Assembly (NCBI GenBank): GCA_000974665.1 | Contig: BBSY01000002.1 | Span: 1,426,001 to 1,490,000, forward strand | Direction: 5' to 3' | Length of the DNA: 64,000 bases | DNA from: an alpha proteobacterium U9-1i | GTDB lineage: Bacteria; Pseudomonadota; Alphaproteobacteria; Caulobacterales; Aquidulcibacteraceae | Shown here: positions 9,150-17,867 of the stretch, in pieces | How the letters are laid out: each line of letters starts with the position of its first letter | Numbering within the stretch: position 1 is the stretch's first letter | Notes under the pieces: generated by a model | The model's input: only the letters and a program-made list of their open reading frames with translations | Databases searched by the model: none | What the model was told of the DNA's origin: nothing | Position numbers and translations under genes: made by a program

Positions 9150-9217
9150 TCGCAACGGGGTTGCGCGCGCCGGCAAGTTCGGCTTGCCTGCGGCGCAACG
9201 GTTTTGAGGATTCACGT

Positions 9218-11272
9218 ATGCGAAACCAACTGCGCGCGGCCGCGGTCGCGCTTGGCGTTTGTGCGTTTGGCTCAGCGCCAGCGTCCAGCAACGAAGGTTT
9301 GTGGACGTTCGACAATTTCCCAACGGCGCGCATGCAGCAGGAAGTTGGCTGGGCGCCGGATCGCGCGTGGCTTGATCGTGTCATGGCGGGTTCCGCGCGC
9401 TTGCCCGGCTGCTCCGGTTCGAACGTGAGCGAAGCCGGGCTTATCCTCACGAACCATCATTGCGTCATTGCGTGCGTGAACGCGCTGTCTTCGGCGAACG
9501 CGAACTACATTCGCGACGGCTTCATGGCGCGGACGCGCGAAGAAGAACGCCGCTGCGCTGGCGCGTCGATCCAAGTGTTGGAACGGGTCACCGACGTGAC
9601 GCCGCGCCTCAACACAGCGACGGCGACCATTCCCGCGGATGGCTTTGCCGCCGCGCGCGACGCGGAGATCGCTCGCATCGAAGCGCCGTGCAACGGCGCC
9701 GGGCGGTTCTGCCAAGTGGTGACGCTCTACCAAGGCGGACGCTACGCGCTCTACGAATACAAACGTTATGACGACGTGCGCTTGGTGTTCGCGCCGGAAT
9801 ATCAAATCGCGGCATTCGGTGGCGATCCGGACAATTACAACTTCCCGCGTTATTGCCTCGATTTCGCGTTCTTGCGTGTCTATGAGAACGGCGCGCCGGC
9901 GGTGACGCCGCAGCATTTGTCGATGCGCTTCACGCCCGTTGAGGACAACGAGGTTGTGTTGGCGACGGGCAACCCAGGTGTCACGTCACGCTCTTTGACG
10001 GCGGCGGAATTGGCGTTCGCACGCGACCATCAATTGCCATGGACGCTGGTGAATCTCGCGGAAACGCGTGGGCGGCTGCTCGAATATTCCATGCGCGGGC
10101 CTGAACAGGAGCGCATCGCCTCCAACGCGCTCCAGGGCGTCGAGAATCTGATCAAGCGCTTTGGGGGGCAACGCGAAGCGTTGGTGAATGGCTGGGACAG
10201 GGTGACCGCGCGTGAGACAGATTTGCGCGCGCGTATCGCACGCAACCGCGCCGCCGCGCGTGACGTGGGTGACGCTTGGGGCGAGATTGAACGCGCACAG
10301 GAAGCGTATCGCGGCATGTTCTATGAATTCCAGATGCTTGAAGCGAGCGCCGCGCCGCGATCGACATTGTTCTTCTGGGCGCGCGACATCGTGCGCGCGG
10401 CTGAGGAGCGTGAGAAGCCCGATGCGGCGCGGATGCCGCGCTACACGCAAGCGCGGATGCCTGCTGTTGAACGCGGCGTACTGGCGTCGCAGCCAGTCTA
10501 TTCGGATTTCGAGCAGCTCAATTTGAGCAATTGGCTGATGAAGCTGCGCGAGTATCTGACGGTCGACAATCCCAACACGCGCTTGGTGCTGGGGAGGGAA
10601 AGCCCGGAGGGACTGGCGGCGCGGCTTTCACAATCGCGCTTGGCGGACCCAGCGTACCGCGCGCAATTGTGGAACGGGGGCGCGGCGGCAGTGGCGACGT
10701 CCGACGATCCGATGATCGTGTTTGTGCGCACCTGGGATGCGCAGGCCCGCGCCGTGCGCGCGCGTTCCGAGCGTGAAGTGGCGGGGCCGGTGGCGCAGGC
10801 GCATGAGCGGATCGCGCGCGCGCGTTTTCGCGCCTTCGGCGACGCGATCTATCCTGACGCAACTGGTACGCCGCGGATCACGTATGGCCGCGTGTCGGGT
10901 TGGAGTGAGCATGGCCGCACGATTCCGGCGTTCACGCGTATCGGTGGCCTTTACGAGCGCGCGACGGGCGCGGCGCCCTTCGCGCTGACGCAGCGTTGGA
11001 TCGACGCGCAAAGCCGGCTTGATCCGCAAACCATCTACAACCTCGCCAGCACGACCGAGACAGTGGGCGGCGCTTCCGGCAGTCCGTTGCTTGACCGCGA
11101 AGGGCGCGTGGTTGGTGCGTCGTTCGACGGCAACAGCCACTCGACGGGCGGGGCGTTCTATTACGACGTTGAGCTCAACCGCGCTGTGACTGTTGCGTCC
11201 ACGGCGATCGAAGCGACGCTCCAGCACGTGTACGGAATGGATGCGCTGCTGGCCGAGTTGCGCGCGCCATAA
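9218..11272 (+). CDS. S46 family dipeptidyl-peptidase (DPP7/DPP11-like), exported
   Basis: 684 residues with a signal peptide (MRNQLRAAAVALGVCAFGSAPA) and the S46 opening EGLWTFDNFP. The chymotrypsin-like triad is visible: His about 81 in LILTNHHC, Asp about 205 in GGDPDNYNFPRY, and Ser about 620 in VGGASGSPLLD, followed by the FDGN motif. Family members release dipeptides from peptide N-termini in the periplasm. Compared with the usual GGNSGSP, the Asn before the active serine is Ala here. It faces three M13 peptidase genes across a terminator, making a peptide-degradation block. Acidic or hydrophobic P1 preference cannot be decided by eye. Confidence 0.88.
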   Translation: MRNQLRAAAVALGVCAFGSAPASSNEGLWTFDNFPTARMQQEVGWAPDRAWLDRVMAGSARLPGCSGSNVSEAGLILTNHHCVIACVNALSSANANYIRDGFMARTREEERRCAGASIQVLERVTDVTPRLNTATATIPADGFAAARDAEIARIEAPCNGAGRFCQVVTLYQGGRYALYEYKRYDDVRLVFAPEYQIAAFGGDPDNYNFPRYCLDFAFLRVYENGAPAVTPQHLSMRFTPVEDNEVVLATGNPGVTSRSLTAAELAFARDHQLPWTLVNLAETRGRLLEYSMRGPEQERIASNALQGVENLIKRFGGQREALVNGWDRVTARETDLRARIARNRAAARDVGDAWGEIERAQEAYRGMFYEFQMLEASAAPRSTLFFWARDIVRAAEEREKPDAARMPRYTQARMPAVERGVLASQPVYSDFEQLNLSNWLMKLREYLTVDNPNTRLVLGRESPEGLAARLSQSRLADPAYRAQLWNGGAAAVATSDDPMIVFVRTWDAQARAVRARSEREVAGPVAQAHERIARARFRAFGDAIYPDATGTPRITYGRVSGWSEHGRTIPAFTRIGGLYERATGAAPFALTQRWIDAQSRLDPQTIYNLASTTETVGGASGSPLLDREGRVVGASFDGNSHSTGGAFYYDVELNRAVTVASTAIEATLQHVYGMDALLAELRAP

Positions 11273-11275
11273 AAG

Positions 11276-11309
11276 AAGCCGCCCCGCTCCGTTTCGAGCG
11301 AGGCGGCTT
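11276..11309. terminator. Bidirectional terminator between S46 and M13 peptidase genes
   Basis: A hairpin with arms AAGCCGCC-CGCTC and GAGCG-GGCGGCTT, with one C/A mismatch inside and a 6-nt loop, lies between the convergent stop codons. A GCTTTT stretch follows at 11316-11321. Confidence 0.7.
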
Positions 11310-11343
11310 GCGCGCGCTTTTGCCTGAGGGGCGCGCGTAGGCT

Positions 11344-13413
11344 TTACCAGATCGTGATGCGCTGATCCGGCGGCAGATAGAGCGCATCGCCCGGCTGCAC
11401 GTTAAAGGCTTCGTACCAGGCGTCCATGTTGCGCGCTGGGCCGTTGATGCGATAGCGCGCCGGCGAGTGCGGGCCCGTCATCACCTGATTGCGCAATTGC
11501 TGTTCGCGGACGATCTGCTTGCGATGTTGCGCGCGGCCCATGAAGAAGCGTTGCAGGCCAGTGGTGCCTTCGAGCACAGGCGCTTCTTGGCCGTTGAGCG
11601 CGATGCGATAGGCGTGCAGCGCAACCTGCAGGCCGCCGCAATCGCCGATGTTCTCGCCGAGCGAGAGGCGGCCGTTCAGATGCAGGCCGGGAAGCGGTTC
11701 AAACTCACTGTATTGGTCCGCCAGGCGTCCGGTGACGGCTTGAAAGCGGGTGACGTCCTCCGGCAGCCACCAATCGCGCAGCACGCCGCGCGCGTCGGAC
11801 TTGGCGCCTTGGTCGTCGAAGCCGTGGCCCATTTCGTGGCCGATGACGCCGCCGATGGCGCCGTAATTGACGGCTGGATCGGCGTTCGGATCGAACAGCG
11901 GCGGTTGCAAATAGCCAGCGGGAAACACGATCTCGTTGAACGGCGGATTGTAATACGCGTTCACGGCGTGGGGCATCATGAACCATTCTTCGCGGTCGCT
12001 CGGGCGGCCGAGGCGTGCGACGTCATTGCTCCAATCCCAAACCGCCCAGCGCATTTGGTTGCCGAAGGCGTCGCCGGCGCGGATGTCGAGCGCCGAATAA
12101 TCTTTCCAGCGATCGGGATAGCCAATCTTCGGGCGGAAGGTGGCGAGCTTTTCGCGCGCGAGAACCTTCGTGGCCGGGCTCATCCATGTTGAGGCGTCGA
12201 TGCGCTCGCCGTAGGCGCGGCGCATGTTTTCAACGAGCGCAAGCGCTTGAGTTTTGGCTTCTGGCGGGAAATGGCGGGCGACGTAGAGTTCGCCGACGGC
12301 TTCGCCCATGCTGTTGTTGATAGCCTGGATAGCGCGCTGCCAGCGTTCGCGCTGGCGCGGCTGGCCGTTGAGCTGTTGGCCGAAGAACGCAAAGTTCGCG
12401 TCATCAATGGCGCGCGGTAGGACGTGGGCTTTGGTGCGAACATAGTGCCACGTGATGTAAGCGCGCCACGTGGAAACCGGCGTGCGCATCACCAACTCCG
12501 CCAGCGGCGTCATGGTGTTGAGCTCGGCGATAACCACTTCGTCTTGGTTGGCGAGGCCGCGGGCGTCGAAATAGGCGTCCCATGGGAAGCGCGGCGCGAG
12601 GGCGCGCACTTCGGCGCGGCGCTTGAGATTGTAGGTGCGCTCGCGCTCGCGGCGCTCAGCGACGGGCCAATGGATTTCCGCGATCTGGGTTTCCAGCAAC
12701 ATGATCGCGCGCGCGTGCGCGGGCCCGTTGGCATCGCCAACAAGGCCCAGCATCGTGGCGCAAGCGGCTTCGTATTGCTGGCGCAATTGCGGGAATTGAC
12801 GATCGGTGCGGCGATAATATTCGCGCTCCGGCAGGCCGATGCCGGCATGTGACATCTGCGGCAGGTAACGATCGGGATTGCCTTCATCGAGGCCGATCGC
12901 AAGCGTGATCGGGAACGTGACGCCGACGCCGGGGCGGCCGACGAAGCGCACGACTTGTTCGTGCGTGCGCAACGCGGCAATTTCGGCGAGCGTGGGCTGG
13001 ATCGGCGTCAAGCCCGCGGCGTCGATCGCATCCTGGTTCAGATAGGCGTTGTAATAATCGGCGATTTTCTTCTGCGTCGAGCCAGGTGCGCCGCCCGCGA
13101 GCGCCGCTTCCTCAACAATCACACGCACGTCGTGCTCAGCCTTGACGATGAGCATTTCGTTCGTGCCCCAGGACGTGCGGTCGTCCGGGATCGTGTTGGC
13201 GTTCATCCACGTGCCGTTGACGTACTGGAAGAAGTCATTGCCCGGCCGGACACTTGGATCGATCGATGTGAGATCGATGCCGAATGATCCGATTGCCGCG
13301 CGCGGGCGATCTGGTGCGGGGGCCACGCTGGGGGTTGCCGTGTTGGACGAGGCGCAGCCGGCGGCAAGCGCGAGCGCGGACGTCGAAACCGCGCGGCGTG
13401 TGAACGTTGTCAT
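11344..13413 (-). CDS. M13 family zinc metallopeptidase, copy 1 (most divergent)
   Basis: 689 residues with an Arg-Arg lipoprotein-type leader (MTTFTRRAVSTSALALAAGC). The neprilysin/PepO hallmarks are present: NAYYNPPFNEIVFPAG, the zinc site HEMGH (about 526-530), the third ligand in GENIGD (Glu about 587), and the terminal Ile-Trp. SD GGAGAGG precedes the ATG. It is the last of three tandem paralogues on this strand. It differs from the other two near the C-terminus: GRAQHRKQ replaces GWAQAWR, and the Cys of RCNGTVRNM is replaced (RINGPARNM). M13 enzymes cleave oligopeptides, here probably at the periplasmic face. Confidence 0.9.
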   Translation of the reverse strand: MTTFTRRAVSTSALALAAGCASSNTATPSVAPAPDRPRAAIGSFGIDLTSIDPSVRPGNDFFQYVNGTWMNANTIPDDRTSWGTNEMLIVKAEHDVRVIVEEAALAGGAPGSTQKKIADYYNAYLNQDAIDAAGLTPIQPTLAEIAALRTHEQVVRFVGRPGVGVTFPITLAIGLDEGNPDRYLPQMSHAGIGLPEREYYRRTDRQFPQLRQQYEAACATMLGLVGDANGPAHARAIMLLETQIAEIHWPVAERRERERTYNLKRRAEVRALAPRFPWDAYFDARGLANQDEVVIAELNTMTPLAELVMRTPVSTWRAYITWHYVRTKAHVLPRAIDDANFAFFGQQLNGQPRQRERWQRAIQAINNSMGEAVGELYVARHFPPEAKTQALALVENMRRAYGERIDASTWMSPATKVLAREKLATFRPKIGYPDRWKDYSALDIRAGDAFGNQMRWAVWDWSNDVARLGRPSDREEWFMMPHAVNAYYNPPFNEIVFPAGYLQPPLFDPNADPAVNYGAIGGVIGHEMGHGFDDQGAKSDARGVLRDWWLPEDVTRFQAVTGRLADQYSEFEPLPGLHLNGRLSLGENIGDCGGLQVALHAYRIALNGQEAPVLEGTTGLQRFFMGRAQHRKQIVREQQLRNQVMTGPHSPARYRINGPARNMDAWYEAFNVQPGDALYLPPDQRITIW

Positions 13414-13453
13414 AAACCCTCTCCGTGGGTGTTGAAATCAAACCGCGCAGGCG

Positions 13454-13480
13454 GCCATGGCGCGTTGGTTGCGCCATGGC
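13454..13480. terminator. Intergenic hairpin between M13 copies 2 and 1
   Basis: A perfect 10-bp inverted repeat (GCCATGGCGC / GCGCCATGGC) with a 7-nt loop lies just after the stop of M13 copy 2 and before the start of copy 1. No strong T run follows on the minus strand, so it may attenuate or protect mRNA ends rather than fully terminate. Confidence 0.5.
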
Positions 13481-13507
13481 TGTGCGCATCTTCGTGCGGC
13501 GATAGCT

Positions 13508-15550
13508 TTACCAAATCTCGATGCGCTGATCTTCCGGCAGGAAGAGCGCTTGGCCCTGTTGCACGTTGAACGCCGTGTACCATGCATCCATGTTGCGCAC
13601 GGTGCCGTTGCAGCGGAACCGCGCTGGCGAGTGCGGGTCCGACAGCACTTGATTGCGCAGGGCTTCATCGCGGATCTTCTCGCGCCACGCCTGCGCCCAG
13701 CCCATGAAGAAACGCTGGTCGCCGGTGATGTCGTCGAGCACCGGCGCTTGCTGGCCATTGAGCGAGAGCTGGTAGGCGTAGTGAGCTACTTGCAGGCCGC
13801 CATTGTCCCCGATGTTTTCGCCGAGCGTGAGCTGGCCGTTGACGTTGATGCCAGGCACCGCCTCGAAGCCGCTATATTGCGCGGCGAGCGCGCTGGTGAG
13901 TTGGGCGAAGGCGGCGACGTCATTGGCGTTCCACCAATCGCGCAGCACGCCTTGAGCGTCGGACTTGGCGCCTTGGTCATCGAAGCCGTGGCCCATTTCG
14001 TGGCCGATAACGCCGCCGATCGCGCCGTAATTTACCGCAGGGTCGGCGTTGGGGTCGAAGAAGGGCGGCTGCAAGATTGCGGCAGGGAAGACGATCTCGT
14101 TGAAGACGGGGTTGTAGTAGGCGTTCACGTCCTGCGGATCCATGTAAAGCCATTCGGACTTGTCTGTCGGGCGGCTCAGGCGCGCGACGTCGTACTGCCA
14201 CACATAAACAGCGCTGCGCTTGCGATTGCCGAAAGCGTCTCCGGCGCGGACTTCAAACGCTGAGTAATCGCGCCAATTGTCCGGATAGCCGATCTTCGGA
14301 TCGAAGGTGGCGAGCTTTTCGCGGGCGACGACCTTTGTTTCCGCGCTCATCCAGGTCAGCGCATCGATGCGCTCGCCATAAGCGCGGCGCATGTTCTCGA
14401 TGAGCTCGAGCATTTGCGCTTTGGCTTCCGGCGGGAAGTGGCGGGCGACGTAAAGCTGGCCGACTGCCTTGCCGAGCGCGCCGTTGGTGCTCGTCACCGC
14501 GCGGCGCCAGCGTTCACGCTGTTGCGGTTGGCCATTCAATTGCGTGCCGTAGAAAGCGAAGTTTTCGTCGTCGATAGGCTTTGGCAACACGCCAGCACTG
14601 TTTGAGAGATAGTGGTAGGTGAGGTAGGCCTGCCACGTCGCGACCGGCGTCGCCATGAAGAGATTGGCGAGTGGGCCCATGGTGTTGATCTCGCCCACCA
14701 CCACTTCGGTGACGGCGCTCAATTCCGCTGAATCAAAATATGCGTCCCACGGGAAATTGGGAGCGAGGGCGCGGATTTGGTCGCGGGTGCGCAAATTATA
14801 CATCGCTTCGCGCTGGCGGCGGTCGGCGATCGGCAAGTGACGCTGCGCGATCTGCGTTTCGAGCGCGACAACGGCGCGCGCTTTGCCCGTTGGGTCGGTC
14901 TGATTGGCGAGGCCAAGCATACGGCCGATATGGGTTTCGAGCTGCGTACGGATGGTTCGGAACTGCTCGTCGTTGCGAAGGTAATAGTCGCGATCCGGCA
15001 GCGATAGGCCGCCATGGTTCATGCCGACGACGTAGCGGTTGGGATTGCGTTCATCCAACGTGACACCGATGCCGATCGGGCTGGCGACCGGCATGTCTGG
15101 CGCGCCGACGATGCGGATCAACGCTTCGTGCGTCGTCGCTTGCGCAATGCGATCGAGATCAGGTTGTGCGGGGGCGATGCCGGCGGCGGTGATGGCTTCC
15201 TGGTCGAGATAGGAATTGTAGAAGTCACCGATTTTTTGCTCGTTCGATCCGGCGGCGTGCGTGCCGCGTGCGGTTTCCTCGATGATCGCGCGCACATCGT
15301 TTTCGGATTTTTCGAGCAGCATGTCGAAGGTGCCGAAGCTCACGCGATCGGACGGGATCTCGGTGTCGCGGATCCAGAGGCCGTTGGTGTAGCTGAAGAA
15401 GTCATCGCCTGGGTTGACGCTCAGATCGCGGACGCTGAGATCGATGCCCCATGCGCCGATGGCGGCGGGACGGCGCGGCGGCGTGCAGGCCGGGAGCAAG
15501 GCGAGCAGGGCGGCGCTGCCAAGCGCTTGGCGGCGGTTCATGTGCATCAT
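13508..15550 (-). CDS. M13 family zinc metallopeptidase, copy 2
   Basis: 680 residues. Translation starts at the first of two adjacent ATGs, with GGGGAG seven bases upstream. The leader MNRRQALGSAALLALLPAC has an Arg pair and a lipobox, so export as a lipoprotein is likely. The zinc site HEMGH is at about 517-521, with NAYYNPVFNEIVFPA before it and GENIGDNGGL after it, and the protein ends in IEIW. Residues around the zinc site are nearly identical to the flanking paralogues. A TATAGT element on the minus strand at 15585-15590 could be its own -10 box. Confidence 0.92.
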   Translation of the reverse strand: MMHMNRRQALGSAALLALLPACTPPRRPAAIGAWGIDLSVRDLSVNPGDDFFSYTNGLWIRDTEIPSDRVSFGTFDMLLEKSENDVRAIIEETARGTHAAGSNEQKIGDFYNSYLDQEAITAAGIAPAQPDLDRIAQATTHEALIRIVGAPDMPVASPIGIGVTLDERNPNRYVVGMNHGGLSLPDRDYYLRNDEQFRTIRTQLETHIGRMLGLANQTDPTGKARAVVALETQIAQRHLPIADRRQREAMYNLRTRDQIRALAPNFPWDAYFDSAELSAVTEVVVGEINTMGPLANLFMATPVATWQAYLTYHYLSNSAGVLPKPIDDENFAFYGTQLNGQPQQRERWRRAVTSTNGALGKAVGQLYVARHFPPEAKAQMLELIENMRRAYGERIDALTWMSAETKVVAREKLATFDPKIGYPDNWRDYSAFEVRAGDAFGNRKRSAVYVWQYDVARLSRPTDKSEWLYMDPQDVNAYYNPVFNEIVFPAAILQPPFFDPNADPAVNYGAIGGVIGHEMGHGFDDQGAKSDAQGVLRDWWNANDVAAFAQLTSALAAQYSGFEAVPGINVNGQLTLGENIGDNGGLQVAHYAYQLSLNGQQAPVLDDITGDQRFFMGWAQAWREKIRDEALRNQVLSDPHSPARFRCNGTVRNMDAWYTAFNVQQGQALFLPEDQRIEIW

Positions 15551-15677
15551 AGGCGGGCTCCCCCAGGGAAAAGCTGAAGCCGCGACTATACCCCGCCCGC
15601 GCCCCAGGGGCGCAAGCGGGGTGAGACGAATGTGGGGGCCGGTACGGCGGGCCGCGCCGGCATAACCCGAGCCAGGA

Positions 15678-17741
15678 TCACCAGATCAGGACGCGGTCCG
15701 CCGGCGCGAGGTAGAGCGCGTTGTCGGCGCCCACGTCGAAGGCTTGGTACCAGGCTTCCATGTTCCGAACCGTGCCGTTGCAGCGATATTGCGACGGCGA
15801 GTGCGGGTCGGTGAGCACCTGGTTGCGCAAAGCTGCGTCGCGGTATTTGTTGCGCCACGCCTGCGCCCAACCGAGGAAGAAACGCTGGTCGCCCGTCAGG
15901 CCTTCAAGCACGGGCGCTTCCTGGCCGTTGAGCGAGATGCGGTAGGCGTGCAAAGCGACTTGTAAGCCGCCATTGTCGCCGATGTTTTCGCCTGACGTTA
16001 GCCGGCCGTTCACGCGAATGCCGGGCAACGGCTCGTACTGATCGTATTGCGCGGCGAGCTTCGCGACGAGGCCGCTGAAGGCTGAGACGTCGCTTGGCGT
16101 CCACCAATCGCGGAGCACGCCTTGAGCGTCAGACTTCGCGCCTTGATCATCGAAGCCGTGGCCCATTTCGTGTCCGATGACGCCGACGATCGCGCCGTAA
16201 TTTACAGCGGCGTCGGCGTTGGGATCGAAGAAGGGCGGTTGCAGGATGGCGGCGGGGAACGTGATGACGTTCATCTGCGCATTGTAGGACGCGTTGACGG
16301 TTTGCGGCGTCATGTTCCATTCGCCGCGATCCACCGGGCGCCGCAAACGGCCAAGACCGAAATTCCACTGATACAGCTGCGCGCGCTTGGCGTTGCGGTA
16401 AGCTTCGCCGGGCGCGGTCTCGAGCGCGGAATAATCGCGCCAGCGATCCGGATAGCCGATGCGCGGAAAGAAGGCGGCGAGCTTTTCGCGCGCGACGACT
16501 TTGGTTCCGGGGCTCATCCACGACAAGCTGTCGATGCGCTCGCCGTAAGCGCGGCGGAGATTTTCCACCAACGCCAGCATTTGCGCTTTGGCTTCGGGAG
16601 GGAAGTGGCGGGCGACGTAAAGCTCGCCGACAGCTTCGCCCATGGCGTTGTTGACGGCGTCAATCCCGCGCTTCCAGCGCTCGCGCTGTTGCGGCTGACC
16701 GTTCAACGTACGGCCGAAGAATGCGAATGTTGCGTCGTCGATGGCGCGCGGCAGAACCTCGGCGTTGCCGTTGATCACGTGGAAAGTGAGGTAATCGCGC
16801 CATGTCGCCACTGGCGTGGCCATCACGAGCTCCGCGAGCGGGCGCATCGCGCTTTCCTCGCGCACGATCACTTCGCTCACATCGCCAAGGCCGGCGGCGT
16901 CAAGGCCCGCATCCCACGGGAAGCTTGGCGCGATGGCGCGCAGATCGGCGCGGCTCTTGAGATTGTAGATGCGGTTGCGTTCGCGGCGATCGGCGATCGG
17001 CCAATGGCGCTCAGCGATTTGGGTTTCAAGCCCGAGGATCGCTTGTGCTTTGGCGGCGGCGCCGTTGGGCTGGCCGATCAAACCGAAGATGCGTTCGATG
17101 TGCGCGGCATAGCCGGCGCGCAGGTTCGGGAACTCGCCGTCGGTGCGGCGATAATATTCACGCTCCGGCAGACCGAGGCCGGCATGGGTAACGGCGACCG
17201 TGAATTGTTGCGGTCGGCGCGGATCGATCGCCGGGAACGCTCTGATCGGGCCATTGGCGGCGAGGTCCGGACGCGCCATCAGACGCACGATTTGCTCATG
17301 CGTGCGCGCGGCGGCGATAGCGTCGAGGTCGGCTTGAATGGGCGCGAGGCCGGCGGCGTCGATCGCTTCTTGGTTCAGGTATGAATTGTAGATGTCAGCA
17401 ATTTTCTTTTGGTTCGAACCCGGCGCGCCGCCGGCGAGTGCGACCTCTTCAATGATGACGCGCTGATCGCGATCGGATTTGTCGCGCAGGATCGCGAACG
17501 TGCCCCAAGATGTGCGGTCCGCCGGAATTTCGGTGCGGTCAAGCCAGGCGCCGTTGGCGTAGCGGAAGAAATCATTGCCCGGATCGACGCTCATATCGCG
17601 TCCGCTGAGGTCAATCCCGAACGATCCGATCGCGGCCGCGCCGCGCGTGGGGGCCGCGCCGCCACTGCTGGTTTGCGCTGCACAACCGGCCATAAGAGCG
17701 ATCGACGACGCGCCCATGGCGCGGCGGGTGAACGTCATCAT
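15678..17741 (-). CDS. M13 family zinc metallopeptidase, copy 3
   Basis: 687 residues from ATG 17741, chosen because GGAG lies about nine bases upstream and it directly opens an Arg-Arg leader (MMTFTRRAMGASSIALMAGC); an in-frame ATG at 17756 adds five residues. It has NASYNAQMNVITFPA, HEMGH (about 524-528 from this start), GENIGDNGGL and the terminal LIW. It is the first gene of the tandem M13 series. A TTGACA element on the minus strand at 17822-17817 may be its -35, but the -10 region is GC-rich and unclear. Confidence 0.92.
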   Translation of the reverse strand: MMTFTRRAMGASSIALMAGCAAQTSSGGAAPTRGAAAIGSFGIDLSGRDMSVDPGNDFFRYANGAWLDRTEIPADRTSWGTFAILRDKSDRDQRVIIEEVALAGGAPGSNQKKIADIYNSYLNQEAIDAAGLAPIQADLDAIAAARTHEQIVRLMARPDLAANGPIRAFPAIDPRRPQQFTVAVTHAGLGLPEREYYRRTDGEFPNLRAGYAAHIERIFGLIGQPNGAAAKAQAILGLETQIAERHWPIADRRERNRIYNLKSRADLRAIAPSFPWDAGLDAAGLGDVSEVIVREESAMRPLAELVMATPVATWRDYLTFHVINGNAEVLPRAIDDATFAFFGRTLNGQPQQRERWKRGIDAVNNAMGEAVGELYVARHFPPEAKAQMLALVENLRRAYGERIDSLSWMSPGTKVVAREKLAAFFPRIGYPDRWRDYSALETAPGEAYRNAKRAQLYQWNFGLGRLRRPVDRGEWNMTPQTVNASYNAQMNVITFPAAILQPPFFDPNADAAVNYGAIVGVIGHEMGHGFDDQGAKSDAQGVLRDWWTPSDVSAFSGLVAKLAAQYDQYEPLPGIRVNGRLTSGENIGDNGGLQVALHAYRISLNGQEAPVLEGLTGDQRFFLGWAQAWRNKYRDAALRNQVLTDPHSPSQYRCNGTVRNMEAWYQAFDVGADNALYLAPADRVLIW

Positions 17742-17867
17742 GCGGCCATTCTCCATGCATTGATTTTCCGCCCGTTGGGCGGCGCTTCATGGACACCCAT
17801 CGCGTGCGCGCGGGCGTGTCAAGATCAATGTGGCGGACTGCGGTTTTCACGCCGTCCGGTTGCAGGG

